DNA of 16,172 nucleotides, taken from NCBI RefSeq assembly GCF_000275845.1, contig NW_006766976.1:64774-80945 (forward strand), given 5' to 3'. Below are positions 1-9,350 of the stretch, piece by piece; the first letter of the stretch is position 1; every line of letters begins with the position of its first letter. The DNA comes from Dichomitus squalens LYAD-421 SS1. Lineage: Eukaryota > Basidiomycota > Agaricomycetes > Polyporales > Polyporaceae. A model generated the notes under the pieces. The model saw only the letters and a list, made by a program, of their open reading frames with translations, had not been told where the DNA came from and did no database searches. The translations under genes and the position numbers were made by a program.

Positions 1-464
1 GAGGCATTTCGACCGGAACGCTTCCTCAAGGATGGTAAACTAGACCATAACGCTCAGGATCCAGCTGCCATAGTTTTCGGCTATGGACGAAGGTACGTGG
101 CTCTTCTCGTTCAGACTACTCGTTCAAATTGAACTGTTCCACAAAACTCTTCGCAGGATTTGTCCGGGTCGCCACTTCGCAGAAGGATCCATCTATGCGG
201 TCGTGTCGGGGATCCTACACACCATGTCAATTGAAGCACCCCTCGACGAGCACACTCAGCCTATTCGCCTCGCCGACCACGTCAAGATGACCCACGGTGT
301 CCTCTCGTGAGTATTGTCCGGTCCTCGAGAGGCACGCTTCAACCTGTCTGAACCCGAATCGTAGATACCCGGAGCCTTTCGATTGCATCATTAAGCCTCG
401 TTCTCCGGAAGCTGAGATGCTGATCCGAACAAGTTTGAGCGAAGACGACGTGACAACCCTCTAA
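1..464 (+). CDS. Cytochrome P450, C-terminal part (5' end outside window)
   Basis: Partial haem-thiolate monooxygenase; the last 113 residues are in the window. Exons are 1-92, 157-306 and 365-464 (stop TAA 462-464), with GT-AG introns of 64 and 58 bp. The fragment begins in the PERF region (FRPERF, residues 3-8) and runs into the haem-binding loop FGYGRRICPG, which is split by the first intron; the Cys in ICPG is the haem axial ligand. The tail 'YPEPFDCIIKPRS' is the usual end of Agaricomycete P450s close to the CYP5144/CYP620-like clans. The frame holds through both splice junctions, so this part looks intact. The membrane anchor and substrate-recognition sites lie upstream of the window, so the substrate cannot be inferred. 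Confidence 0.95.
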
Positions 465-1245
465 TCATTGTCTGCCAGTGTAGGAGAGTTTGACTGAAGC
501 GGATGGTCGTCATGGAGCATAGGAAAAGTAGTCGTTATAATTTGAAGTTTTGGTCGTGTGCTCGTGTGTTTACACTGTAGCGCTGTGATGCTGGCGGCGT
601 TGTGAATACAACTAGTAGCATGAAGTGGTGGTTCATATACAGGTAAAGATATATACCAGCGGGGCAGGCATGACAATGTGAAACAATCGTATCGAGCATT
701 CTCTGACACCCGAAGTCGTCATCTGCGTCTGCCTTCCAAGTGAACTCTTATTCACCTCAATGACATCAAGAGCCATCCTCTAATATGTCCGCCTTCCACT
801 TATCGACGGGTTGCATATGGCACTACGTTAAGGCAACAAACGTGAATATATCGGACGACGCGGTATTTGTGTTTGACACCAGGACTCAAATTGTTACTCG
901 GCTAAGCGGCGAAGGGCCAATGGGAGTTTCGTGGACTCCTGTTGTAGCCGATGATATGATTGTAAGATGTATCTGGACAACATGCCCGTTTCGTACTATA
1001 GTGTCTCTGCAGCCACCCATAACATCAAAATAGTAAACGTCTCTAGAACCGACGTGGCCGAGAACAACAAGCGATAAGGAGCGACCTCGAGTTCCGAAAC
1101 AACTCTCATAAAGTCCCCATAAGGAACACTAGCTAGGATCAGTGGTGCCTGAGCAGACACCGAATCACCCCAATCTTGCCCCACAGGACCGTTTCTATAC
1201 CCTCATAGCTCGAATGAGAAGGCGCGCGTAGGTATTCAGTACTAT
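465..1245. other. Intergenic stretch without a supportable gene
   Basis: About 780 bp after the P450 stop. Open frames on both strands are under 90 codons, without convincing splice partners or family motifs. The frame at 785-1033 (+) faintly recalls a WD40 blade (ISDDAVFVFDTRT followed by a GVSWTP turn) but has no second blade. AT-rich patches around 530-660 could hold the P450 3' UTR or terminator. I see no RNA gene here. Confidence 0.5.
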
Positions 1246-1398
1246 GGATGCATCCGTATCGGTGCTCTACCGCCGGATGGATGCATCCATACCACGGTAC
1301 ACGGATGCATCCCAACGGCACACAGATGCATCCAATAGTAGAAGGATGCATCTCCTGTGGGGAACGGATGCATGACGGATGCATCTAGGAATGCATCC
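1246..1398. repeat. Array of eight ATGCAT-centred palindromes
   Basis: Eight copies of a 10-mer close to GGATGCATCC, itself a perfect palindrome, lie at 1246-1255, 1279-1288, 1303-1312, 1324-1333, 1344-1353, 1366-1375, 1377-1386 and 1389-1398. All keep the ATGCAT core; only the outer two bases on each side vary. The spacers share no sequence, so this is not an ordinary minisatellite. Start-to-start steps are 33, 24, 21, 20, 22, 11 and 12 bp, near multiples of one helical turn. ATGCAT is otherwise rare in the window. The array ends just before the 5' break of the RIT1 pseudogene. It could be a cluster of dimer-binding sites, or subterminal repeats of a lost DNA transposon. Confidence 0.9.
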
Positions 1399-1456
1399 GA
1401 TTGGGCGCACCCCAGCTAGCGCCTTCGCCGCCTTGTCCGTGCTCACGTTGCGCGAC

Positions 1457-2669
1457 GCAAACCTTCGTTGTGGCGCGTGGTATGTTGATCCAGCGATCGT
1501 GAGCATTTGACCTTGAGCGAGCACATCTAATGGGCGTTGACATTCGCGCTGACCCGTTTCAAGGCCACACCGGAACCAGCGTACTACAAGTCAACGGACG
1601 GCTATTTGGCAATTGGAACTTCAACCTGAGACAGCCGAACCTCCACCTCCTTCCCTACATCATCGCAAAGCATGGGTGAGTGTATCATACCGCCACTCTG
1701 CTCGTAGACTCCACGCGAGCAGGAAAACGTACTCCAGACGCGCTATCAAAGACGGTCCCGATCTAGTGTGCGGTGCTCAACCGCGCGATGCTCATCGCGC
1801 ACTCGAAAACAAAGGACTGGGACGTCGAGCGCCGCTTGAACGGATTTTCGTATGTGCAGGGGTCTGGCGATGACCACGAGCTATGGGGTATGGTGAGTCC
1901 TCTGTGATAGAGCTCCCCCGCTGGTTCACCCACTCACTTCCTGCTAGGGCCTGACTGCCGAGCTCTTCTGGAAGCATGAAGACGCGCTCCTCAGCACCTC
2001 GCGAGAGGAGCTCCCGGAACTCGTCCAGGAAATTTTCGAGCGATCCAAGACTCGTAAACACCGCGAGACATGGAAAACATTTCCTACTCCCGTCAGGGTG
2101 ACGAACGGACGGCTGTACGTCGGCAACGCTTCCGATATGCCCTCGGACGTTCCCAACACCCTGGCTGATGTGGATGGTCGTGTATCCTTCATCGTCGTTT
2201 CCGCGACAGCTCACGTTCCCCAGACCGACACGCCAGCAGCAGAACGCGTGGATGGGAACCAAACACTGCCGGACCAACACGTCCTCCGATTCAAGCTCGC
2301 GGAAGGGAAGAAGGACCAGCTTGCGTTCCCCCAGATTCATCGAGAAGCGTTCCCAGCGAGGGGATACCGTCTGCGTATGCTGCGACTCGGGCAAGGACGC
2401 GAGCGTTGGCATCGCCCTCGCCGCGCTGCAGCTGTTCTTTGACGATCAAGGGCAGCTACTCGAGCACGGGGCTGCAGGTACGTGCGCCCGCATTCGATAG
2501 GACGGAATGTCTTCTGATTACGGTTGTAGCCTCAGCAGCGAGCAAGGAGTCGATCCGGACACGATTGTGATGGATCATCTCTAGCAGGCTGGAGGCGAAC
2601 CCGTCGCGTGTTACGCTGAAGCGGGTGCACGAATTCTTGCTCTCGTCTCCGTCTTACCGGCGCAGATGA
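1457..2669 (+). pseudogene. RIT1: RIT1 pseudogene: tRNA A64-2'-O-ribosylphosphate transferase
   Basis: Rit1 modifies A64 of initiator tRNA so that it is excluded from elongation. Recognisable blocks in order: NLRCGAWYVDPAI (1460-1498), YYKSTDG (1582-1602), GNWNFNLRQPNLHLLP (1608-1658), DSTRAGKRTPDALSKTVPI (1707-1763), YVQGSGDDHELWG, GLTAELFWKH (from 1948), LRFKLAEGKKDQLAFPQI, DTVCVCCDSGKDASVGIAL (about 2366-2420) and LKRVHEFLLSSPSYR (to about 2660). Introns are evident at 1499-1563, 1893-1947 and 2478-2529. Lesions: one T missing in the T-run 1605-1607; TGA at 1677-1679 or a decayed splice site; TAG at 1764-1766 where the family has Trp; apparent loss of several tens of codons before YVQGSGDD; a frame change near 2355-2365; TGA at 2568-2570. 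The N-terminus upstream of about 1457 is absent. Not functional as it stands. Confidence 0.9.
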
Positions 2670-2753
2670 ATCATATCTCCCCCACTTACAAATGTGCAAT
2701 GCCAAAAAACACGGCTACAATGTATTTATACAACATCCTCCTTCCCTCATACA

Positions 2754-4101
2754 CTACTCCTTCCTGGGCACGAGCTGCACGCCCGACACTGTACTATACA
2801 TAATCAACCTGAACGCCGCCTGCACCCCCGCCTTGTACGTTGACGGCACGACGAGGTACTTTCCCGCCTGCAATGTCAACTTCTCGATGATCACTCCCGA
2901 GATGGCGTCGCAGTAGGGCCCAGACGTCGCGACGTGCCGTCCTAGCGCTCCCGTCCCCGTGGGCAGGTTGAAGACGGTGACGTTGAGTGCTACGGGAGGC
3001 GACGGCTCGGTTAGCTGCAGGCGGAATCTGAGCTGGGCCGGGTCAGGGAGTTGGAGCTCGTAAGTCGGATTCGAGGAGTACGAGCTCGAGCTTGGTCCGC
3101 CGCCCGCTGTTTCTCCGGTGCTGCGGTTATACGATCACGATCACGTCTGGGCTCGGGCGCAAGGGAGTGTCAAAGGCGGCACAAGCAAGGCGTGCGTACC
3201 ATTCACCGCGGACCGCTTTGCTTAACATCCCTACGCCCTCTTGGGGAATGGGCGTGAGGTCGAAGCGGTCCGAGCACTCGACCCTCAGGTCGAACTTGCC
3301 GATGTGGTGCAGCTCAAAGGCTGAGACTACCAGACTATAGTGGTCTCCCGCTGTGGGCAAAGCTCAGATGAACGGGGATGGGAGAGGGTGCTGATGAGAG
3401 CGGATACGTACGTGGTATGCGTCCGGACGCATTGGCATAGCCGTATGTGTAAGGACCGGAGGAAAGAGCGAGATCGTTGTGACTTAATCTAGCTCAGGGT
3501 CAGTTTCTAATAACGTATGCAGTGTCGATTCAAACCTACTCGCTGATCCTGGCGCCTTGAGACCAAGCGGGCATGATGTTTACGGGGATCTGTCTGTCCG
3601 TGCTCACAAACACTGATATTGCCGACTTTGCGTCTCTGCTCGCGCGCGATGCTCTATCAACGCGCGGGTGTACGCGTAAGTGATACTGAGGGTTGAGGTA
3701 GTAGGAAGAATAGATGTCGTTCCCGCCGGCGGTCTTTTGCGTAAAGGCTGCTTCGACCTGAACAGGCAGTTGCAATCAGGATGTTGGTTCGTATGTACTT
3801 GCCACTTACGTCTTGAGAGTAGATGAACTTGTTCGGTGTGGTCACCCAGGAAGCGTTGCGGTGTGAGTACACTGTAAGCGTGAAGCCAACGTCTTCCCGA
3901 TCGCCTTCGTAAGATGCAACAAGTGCCCAGAGGTTCTCCTCTTCGGACACTCTCGCTTTGACCTGGTGTACGGTGAGCTGGGTATTGGAACGTAAACATG
4001 CATGGTCACTCACAAGGGCGTGGGGCGCGTCTGTGTACTCTCCCTGAAGAGAGGATGGTGAGATGATTACGACGTTGAGCCGACCAGCTAGGCGCACCTT
4101 G
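2754..4101 (-). pseudogene. PalB/Rim13 calpain-like protease, C-terminal remnant
   Basis: PalB/Rim13 is the calpain-like cysteine protease of the fungal alkaline-pH pathway, which processes PacC/Rim101. Only the C-terminal non-catalytic domains are present, about 350 codons. Exons on the minus strand: 4101-4014, 3962-3810, 3757-3540, 3488-3412, 3350-3200 and 3120-2754 (stop 2756-2754). Family signatures are YYLNPQYHLRVHP, NDLALSSGPYTYGYANASGRI, FDLRVECSDRFDLTPIPQEG and the tail AGKYLVVPSTYKAGV. All junctions keep phase and no stop appears in the spliced frame. The Trp expected after RGE becomes Cys (TG|C) across intron 3199-3121. Upstream of 4101 a frame containing HVRDA might be an earlier exon, but it meets TGA at 4124-4122. 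No peptidase C2 domain with its Cys-His-Asn triad is seen up to the next gene, so the fragment should lack protease activity. Confidence 0.8.
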
Positions 4102-4298
4102 CTAGACAGAACAACAGCGGCTCAGAGGTTGTCAATTGAGCAGACTAGGACGTCAAAATCGATGACTTGAGGCGATGGGACGGCATCGCGGACGTGCACA
4201 AACCGACCGCGCAAGAAAACAAGAGTTTGCTTTTGCTTTTGAGCTGCTAGAAACGCACCCTATGTACCATGAGAATGTTAAAGCCCAATGACGTCGCC

Positions 4299-4957
4299 TC
4301 AACGACGCTTTTGTCCCCCCTTCCCCTTCTTTTGAGCGCGTTCATGCTCCTTCGTCCCCTCCCGCCTCATCTGCCTCAATTCCCTCTCCCGCCGGTCCGC
4401 TTTTTCATTCGCAGTCTCGCATTGGAAGGTCGCCGCGGTCCAGCCAAAGTTGCGGGCCAACCGGTCGCGCAACCTGTGAGCATATGTATTAGTAGGTCAA
4501 GACGCGTCGTGTCGTCGACTGCATACTGAGTGCGATCATATGGCCTCAGTGTGCCGCGCTTGGGCTACCAATTCGATCCAAGTCAGAATCGCGCAAACAC
4601 GGCTGAAAGGACTAGCCTACGGTGTGATAGGTTATGGCACCTCCCCCCCACTGCCAATTGTTGTTTTTGGGGCCTTTGAAGCGATTGACAGAGCCGTGGG
4701 TCTGCTCTTGGATGAAGCCTAACCCCCTCATTGCCTGCAAAACATCAGCTGAATACACAATATGCGATCATGAAGGGCTACCCTGGTGAAGGAAGACCAG
4801 CGGATTGTCTCAAGATCCGCCCCTTCTTCACGGAAGAGCCAAGAAAACACCTGTGAACGCGCTCAGTACTGTGCAGGCAGCTTAGATGGCATGTACTCAC
4901 TTCATAGTCCTCTCTGTTCACAATCTGTTGCTCCTGGCGCCTCTCCTGGTGTGCCAT
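4299..4957 (-). pseudogene. Small gene with fungal HicA-like domain, probably broken
   Basis: The start is credible: a pyrimidine-rich leader with CATCCATCC repeats, then ACCATCATGG at 4957. Exon 1 is 4957-4901, intron 4900-4851 (50 bp), exon 2 4850-4782, intron 4781-4735 (47 bp), and exon 3 begins at 4734; the frame is kept across both. A separate final exon, 4473-4299, follows a good branch site and CACAG acceptor and ends in a basic tail rich in Arg, Lys and Glu. Exon 3 carries GLGFIQEQTHGSV and ITYH, and the final exon RLARNFGWTAATF. This pattern resembles the HicA-like (YcfA-type) domain common in fungal proteins of unknown role; that assignment is inference. Breaks: TAG at 4614-4612 in the middle of the domain, and no donor that joins exon 3 to the last exon in frame. 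It lies just downstream of the KDZ gene on the same strand. An unrecognised splice form could still rescue it. Confidence 0.5.
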
Positions 4958-5164
4958 GATGGTGCCCAAGGATGGATGGATGTATGGTGAGTGTATGAGG
5001 TGAGGACAGGACACAGAGAGCTTGCAACAGGGCGGTATTTGGGTCAAGAGCGAATTTTCAGGTGTTACGGGCGTCACATCGTCGCACTCGTCGCACAGTG
5101 ACTGTCGCGTCCCTCATATGTATGCAATAAATATATAGGACAGACCACCGCTGTAGTAGACTCT

Positions 5165-8100
5165 TCAGTCAACCATATCAACTTCATTGTCGTCTCTTGT
5201 GGCTGCCTCCCACAACTCCGTTTCCTATAACGTTTGTCAGTCACGTGACATCGAAGTCAAGAAGCGTACTTACGATCCCAACTCCGGCTGCTGTATACGA
5301 GCGCCGACACTTATCTAGCAGGCGTACATAGCGGTGGGCTTGCCTGGTCAGCCGTTAGCCTTAGTCACGACTAGATGTGTGATGACATACTTTCGCGCGT
5401 ATGCCGCCGTGGCTGCCGCGTCGCGTTTGCCGCTCGATTCATGTACGCGCGCGCGCCTCGACCACTTCCCTCGGAACCAACCGAAGTACCGTACCGTTCG
5501 ACGTGTCTCCTCCCCGAGGAGACGGACTTCCTCTCGCCAGCGAGCGAGCATGGCACTGCATCGGAACCAGTGCACGCGTTTGACTCGCCCAGGCATCAGT
5601 TACGAGTAAATACATACAAGTGGGGGACAGCATACCGTCTTCAAGGAACGCCTGGTACTTCGGGTCGTTCTGCTTGTAAGCAAAGCCGAAGTCTTCCCAA
5701 ATCCAAGAAACCGTCTGCTTGCTCCGATTCATGCTCTCACGAGCGTCGTGCATGATGAAGGGGACGGCATCTCGTTTGCGAAGGCGACGATATCTGCGCG
5801 ACGTTGACGGTCCCATTTCCGTCGAGGCCACCGTGTGCTCTTGGGAATCCGACACCGAACGGTCCTGTTCCGGAGCGTCCAGCTTACCCTTGGCGGCGCT
5901 CTTGGTTGTCCCCTCTTCATCCTCGTCTGCAGTCATGCCCAGCGCTTCGAGGGCTACCCAAGCCCGTCTGTACTCTTCGGCAGCCGCCGCGACCTCGTTG
6001 TTCTTACGGTGAATCTTCTTACCGACGCGTAGGGTAGGCCGCTTCCCAGTCATGTCTATCTTGGCGAGCTTGAGTGTCGCGCTCGCGATAAGACCTGTTC
6101 GGAGGTCGTTGAGCGCGTCCGCAGCCTGGCCTTCGCGCACCTTGATTTCCCAGTTGACTAGGGTCTTCATCGACGGCCTCTGCAAGATGAGCTCATGGAA
6201 GCTCGAAGGGAGGGGGACGACAACGCTCTCGATCTCGCGCCACAACGCCGACTTCGCGGACTTCGCATTTTGGTCGCGTAACGGCGGTAGACCTCGTTTG
6301 GCTCGCTCGTCCTTGCTCTTGAGGTTCGGTTGTAGATGCTCCTTACCGCGGAGGGGGAATGTGTCTGGCAGCGAAGTCGAGCCCTTGTATTCACTCATTA
6401 CCTCTTTGGCCGCGGCGTCTAGCACAGGCTGAATGACCGAATTGAATGCCGGCGTCCACTCCGCCAGCCTCGAGAGGAAGTCAAGACGGATCTGATCACT
6501 CGTCTTCTGACCTTCTTCGCTTTCGTCGTTCTCTTCGATCACATCCAGCAGATCCTCCCTGTGGCTAGAGTCAGCCGTGATCTATCAATTTGTACTGGCG
6601 GAGATATACCGTAGAGACTGGAGTTCTACCCCTTCGAAGACGACATGAAGCACGCTGAGTGCGGCATCCGAACCTTCGTGTTCGACGCTGCGCGCCTGCG
6701 CTATCTCAGCGAGGAGCTCCTTCGTGGTCGGTACTAAAACGGACGTCGCCTTCACTGCAATATTCCAAGTGAGGCCACTCACCCTTGTCTTCCTTGACTT
6801 CGTAAGGATTCTTCAGTTTCTTGTGTTTATCTAAATCGCGAACGTCCGCTAGCCACTGGGCCTCCTCCGCTTGCATTGCCACAATTTCGTCCACGGTGAA
6901 GTTCTCTTCGAGCTTCTGCATCGTTTCTTCCATCGTGGCCAGCTGCCTCCTCGCCTTTTCATACCTGTCTGCTAGGGTGCGTGCTTGACGGAGAGTCAGT
7001 GGCGACCAGAGTAGTTCCAGTCTTTCGCTTACCAATGCTGTGCAGCTTGCGTACGTTCATGTCGCCAAGGAAGTCGTTGAGTACGTCATGACGGTGTCCC
7101 GGTGTCATTTCTTTCGTGCGAGCGGCGAGAGAGTTCAGGATAGACCATATTCGTTCGAGGGCCTCACCATCTGTCATGCCGACGCCACGGAGGTAGTAAT
7201 ACGAAAACTTGAACCGGCAAGCCTGGATGTGCGCGGGCAGGTGAAACTTCCCGACCGCCGAGAGGAGCTCGAATACGAAATCGTCTGCCGGAATAGATTT
7301 GAGGTGTCCGTATCGTTTTTGTAGTTCCCTGATCCGCTCGTGGAAGTGGATCCGATATTGACAATTGATATCGTATCCGACCGCGAGCCAGCGTAATGTC
7401 TTCCAGTACGGCCTCAATGCCGTAAGCTGTACCCAGTCGGCGTAACAGAATCTGGTGACAGAGATATGGCGGTTAAACACACCGCACATCTACTCGGCGA
7501 TCAGGAACTTACGCCTCCGGGCCATTCAGATCCACTGAACCCAAGGGTAGCGTGAACATGTGCCGCGCGCAGGATAATCCTACAGTACCCGTTACGCGCC
7601 CGCCATATCGTGAATAACCCATGGCCCCAAACTTGTGGCAGGTGGTTGGCTGGAACACGACGATGATGAGTATGAAATCGCCGTCATCGGTGGAGACGTA
7701 CTTCTTTCTTCTCTTTTGGACGCGTGCGTTGAAACTCCTTGAAGTCTCTTTCGTCGGCATGATAAGCCGCTCCGAGCGTCAGCGGTTCATCTGCCTCATC
7801 CATCGGCTTATTCTTCTGCGTCTGCTGAAAGTTGCCATCGATCGTGTAGTGTAAGCCATCCAGGTATCTGATAGAATTGTCAGTACAGATTCACAGACCC
7901 ATTCGCGTTGAGACTCACTCATCCCCTTCGGGCCTACCGGTCTTCTCATACTTGGGATCCATGTTGATGCCTGGTTGCGGGCACGCCGGGCAGCGAATGG
8001 CAAGCACACCCGGTTCGAGTTCCTGTGTGGGTTCTACATCGGCGCGTTTCGTAGCTCGCGTGAACATGAACTCCCGTGCGGCTGTCATGAGCTCGCGATA

Positions 8101-9119
8101 GCGGTCCTTTTCCGCCGTCAGGTTCAACGCTGGAAGGGGTGGGAGAGTAAGCACCTACCGGAACATCTTCTGGACACACCATATCCGTGGTGCGTCGCAA
8201 ATACTCGAAGTAGTCATGGGTGGACATTTGAGCTTGAAGACCCAGCAGCTGGTGATCGCGGAGTCCCGAGATCGTGTACGCCGACTCTGGACGTTTCCAT
8301 GTTCCGGGCCACAACCCGAAGTGGATCAGTTGAATGGGCTCGGGCACGGGCTCGTCCGTTTCCGGGTCAAGACACGGGCAGAAGCGTACTGGATACTCGT
8401 GAATGCCGTGATCATGTACTATGGTCATGTTGCGTGGTCCACGACTGGCATCGCGCATTCTGCATGGCTCACCGAATGGATGGCCAAGCTCGATCGTCAA
8501 TCTAGCTCCAGTCGGGCTTTTGACCGCTGCCAGTGACTTCCTGTCCCAGAAGCCCAGATCCGGCGCCCAGACGTCGACCCGATGGAACGGAGTCCTCACA
8601 TGAGACGAGATCGTGCATTCACCGCATTCGATAGGGGCATTCAGACAGTCGAAGCAACGGTACATGATCTCTGTGGTATTCCCCGAGAAGACGGCGGAAC
8701 AGGAGTGGCATTTCGTCGGGAAGATGGGGCCAGCCTCGCGACGCATATACGCTGCTTTAGCCGGTCTTGCCCATTGGTGGAGGAACTGTCTCATCCTCTC
8801 CGAAGGAGACTACGCAAACGTATGTTACACATGAGCGAGGTGGAAGATTAACTGCACGTACAATGGTGTTGTTTACGTATCGCCGCTTCCCGGTGCCCTC
8901 ACCAGCTAGCTCAGCTTCAGCAACCTCTTCCGCTTTGCGCTTCAGACCGGCATCCACCTCGACTGCCCCTGGTGCTTGGAAATCCGGTAGACTCGAAACA
9001 TGAGCTCGAGTGTCACTCTCCAAACTTGCCCATGGATTACGGCGTGAACCACTCGTCGCTGAGCCGCCAACGTGTGGTCCTGCGGCCGCTTTCGGCTTGG
9101 GGGGCTTTTTCTTGGTCAT
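5165..9119 (-). CDS. KDZ (Kyakuja-Dileera-Zisupton) transposase with CxC2 cysteine cluster
   Basis: Transposase expected to cut and join DNA in the nucleus. Twelve exons (minus): 9119-8862, 8809-8159, 8106-7919, 7867-7702, 7649-7513, 7451-7033, 6968-6783, 6754-6610, 6558-5636, 5583-5391, 5343-5274, 5224-5165; 3396 nt, 1131 aa, close to the usual size of such proteins. Residues 1-90 are basic and low in complexity. Residues 120-156 form the CxC2-type zinc cluster (CHSC, CFDC, CGEC, His). The KDZ core follows: CPACPQPGIN, HYTIDGNFQQ (Asp376), CHKFGAMGYSRYGG, YDINCQYRIHF (Asp494), KFHLPAH, DGEALERIW (Glu563/Glu566) and VRLLGEETRRTVRYF near residue 1050. Asp376, Asp494 and one of the Glu residues are my inferred RNase-H-fold catalytic acids. 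Introns are 47-64 bp, apart from the ambiguous one at 6782-6755. There is no premature stop. I could not find terminal inverted repeats. KDZ elements are known to be expanded in basidiomycetes. Confidence 0.94.
6755..6782 (-). other. Possible 28-nt intron in the KDZ gene
   Basis: In the KDZ frame, a 28-nt segment starts with the consensus donor GTGAGT and ends with TTGCAG; removing it restores the frame (phase 1) into the next exon. The other way to keep frame is a 49-nt intron, 6798-6750, with weak ends (GTCAAG donor, GAAG acceptor). The 49-nt option matches the length of the other introns; the 28-nt option has better splice sites. Without any splice here the frame runs on for about 30 codons and stops. 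Confidence 0.5.
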
Positions 9120-9350
9120 GTATGAGCAGGGACAAGATATGATGAAGTGGTTGTGATCTCAGCAGGGGAAAATGGCAGAGCAGGGGGCTATAGGGATCCA
9201 AGCCGGTGTTCAACAGAAGCTGAGCCTGCTCTCGCTCTCGCTGTCTGGGAGAAAAAAACTGCCTAATTAGGAAACTTATGGGCAGTGGGCCTCTCTATCA
9301 GGTGGCACCAAAATCGCGGTGACTTTCGCAAGCTTCAAGCATATCTATAA
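9120..9350 (-). promoter_or_regulatory. Upstream region of the KDZ gene
   Basis: On the minus strand this leads into the KDZ start codon at 9119. The last 40 bases before ATG are pyrimidine-rich (CTTCATCATATCTTGTCC), as in fungal 5' leaders. An A/T run and an ATTAG/CTAAT stretch lie near 9250-9270. I see no clear TATA box and no inverted repeat matching sequence downstream of the gene at 5050-5165. Confidence 0.3.

Noticed and set aside
785..1033. Possible WD40 blade remnant
   Set aside because: One stretch recalls a WD40 strand, but there is no second blade, no GH-WD spacing and no splice partner.
1246..1398. CRISPR array or coding repeat
   Set aside because: The repeats are only 10 bp and palindromic, the spacing is irregular, and the genome is eukaryotic; the minus-strand frames through it show only the translated repeat.
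4540..4722. Plus-strand 60-codon open frame
   Set aside because: It is antisense to exon 3 of the better-supported minus-strand gene.
5050..9350. Terminal inverted repeats around the KDZ gene
   Set aside because: By eye, no stretch at 5050-5165 matches the reverse complement of 9120-9350; the element ends may lie further out or be short.
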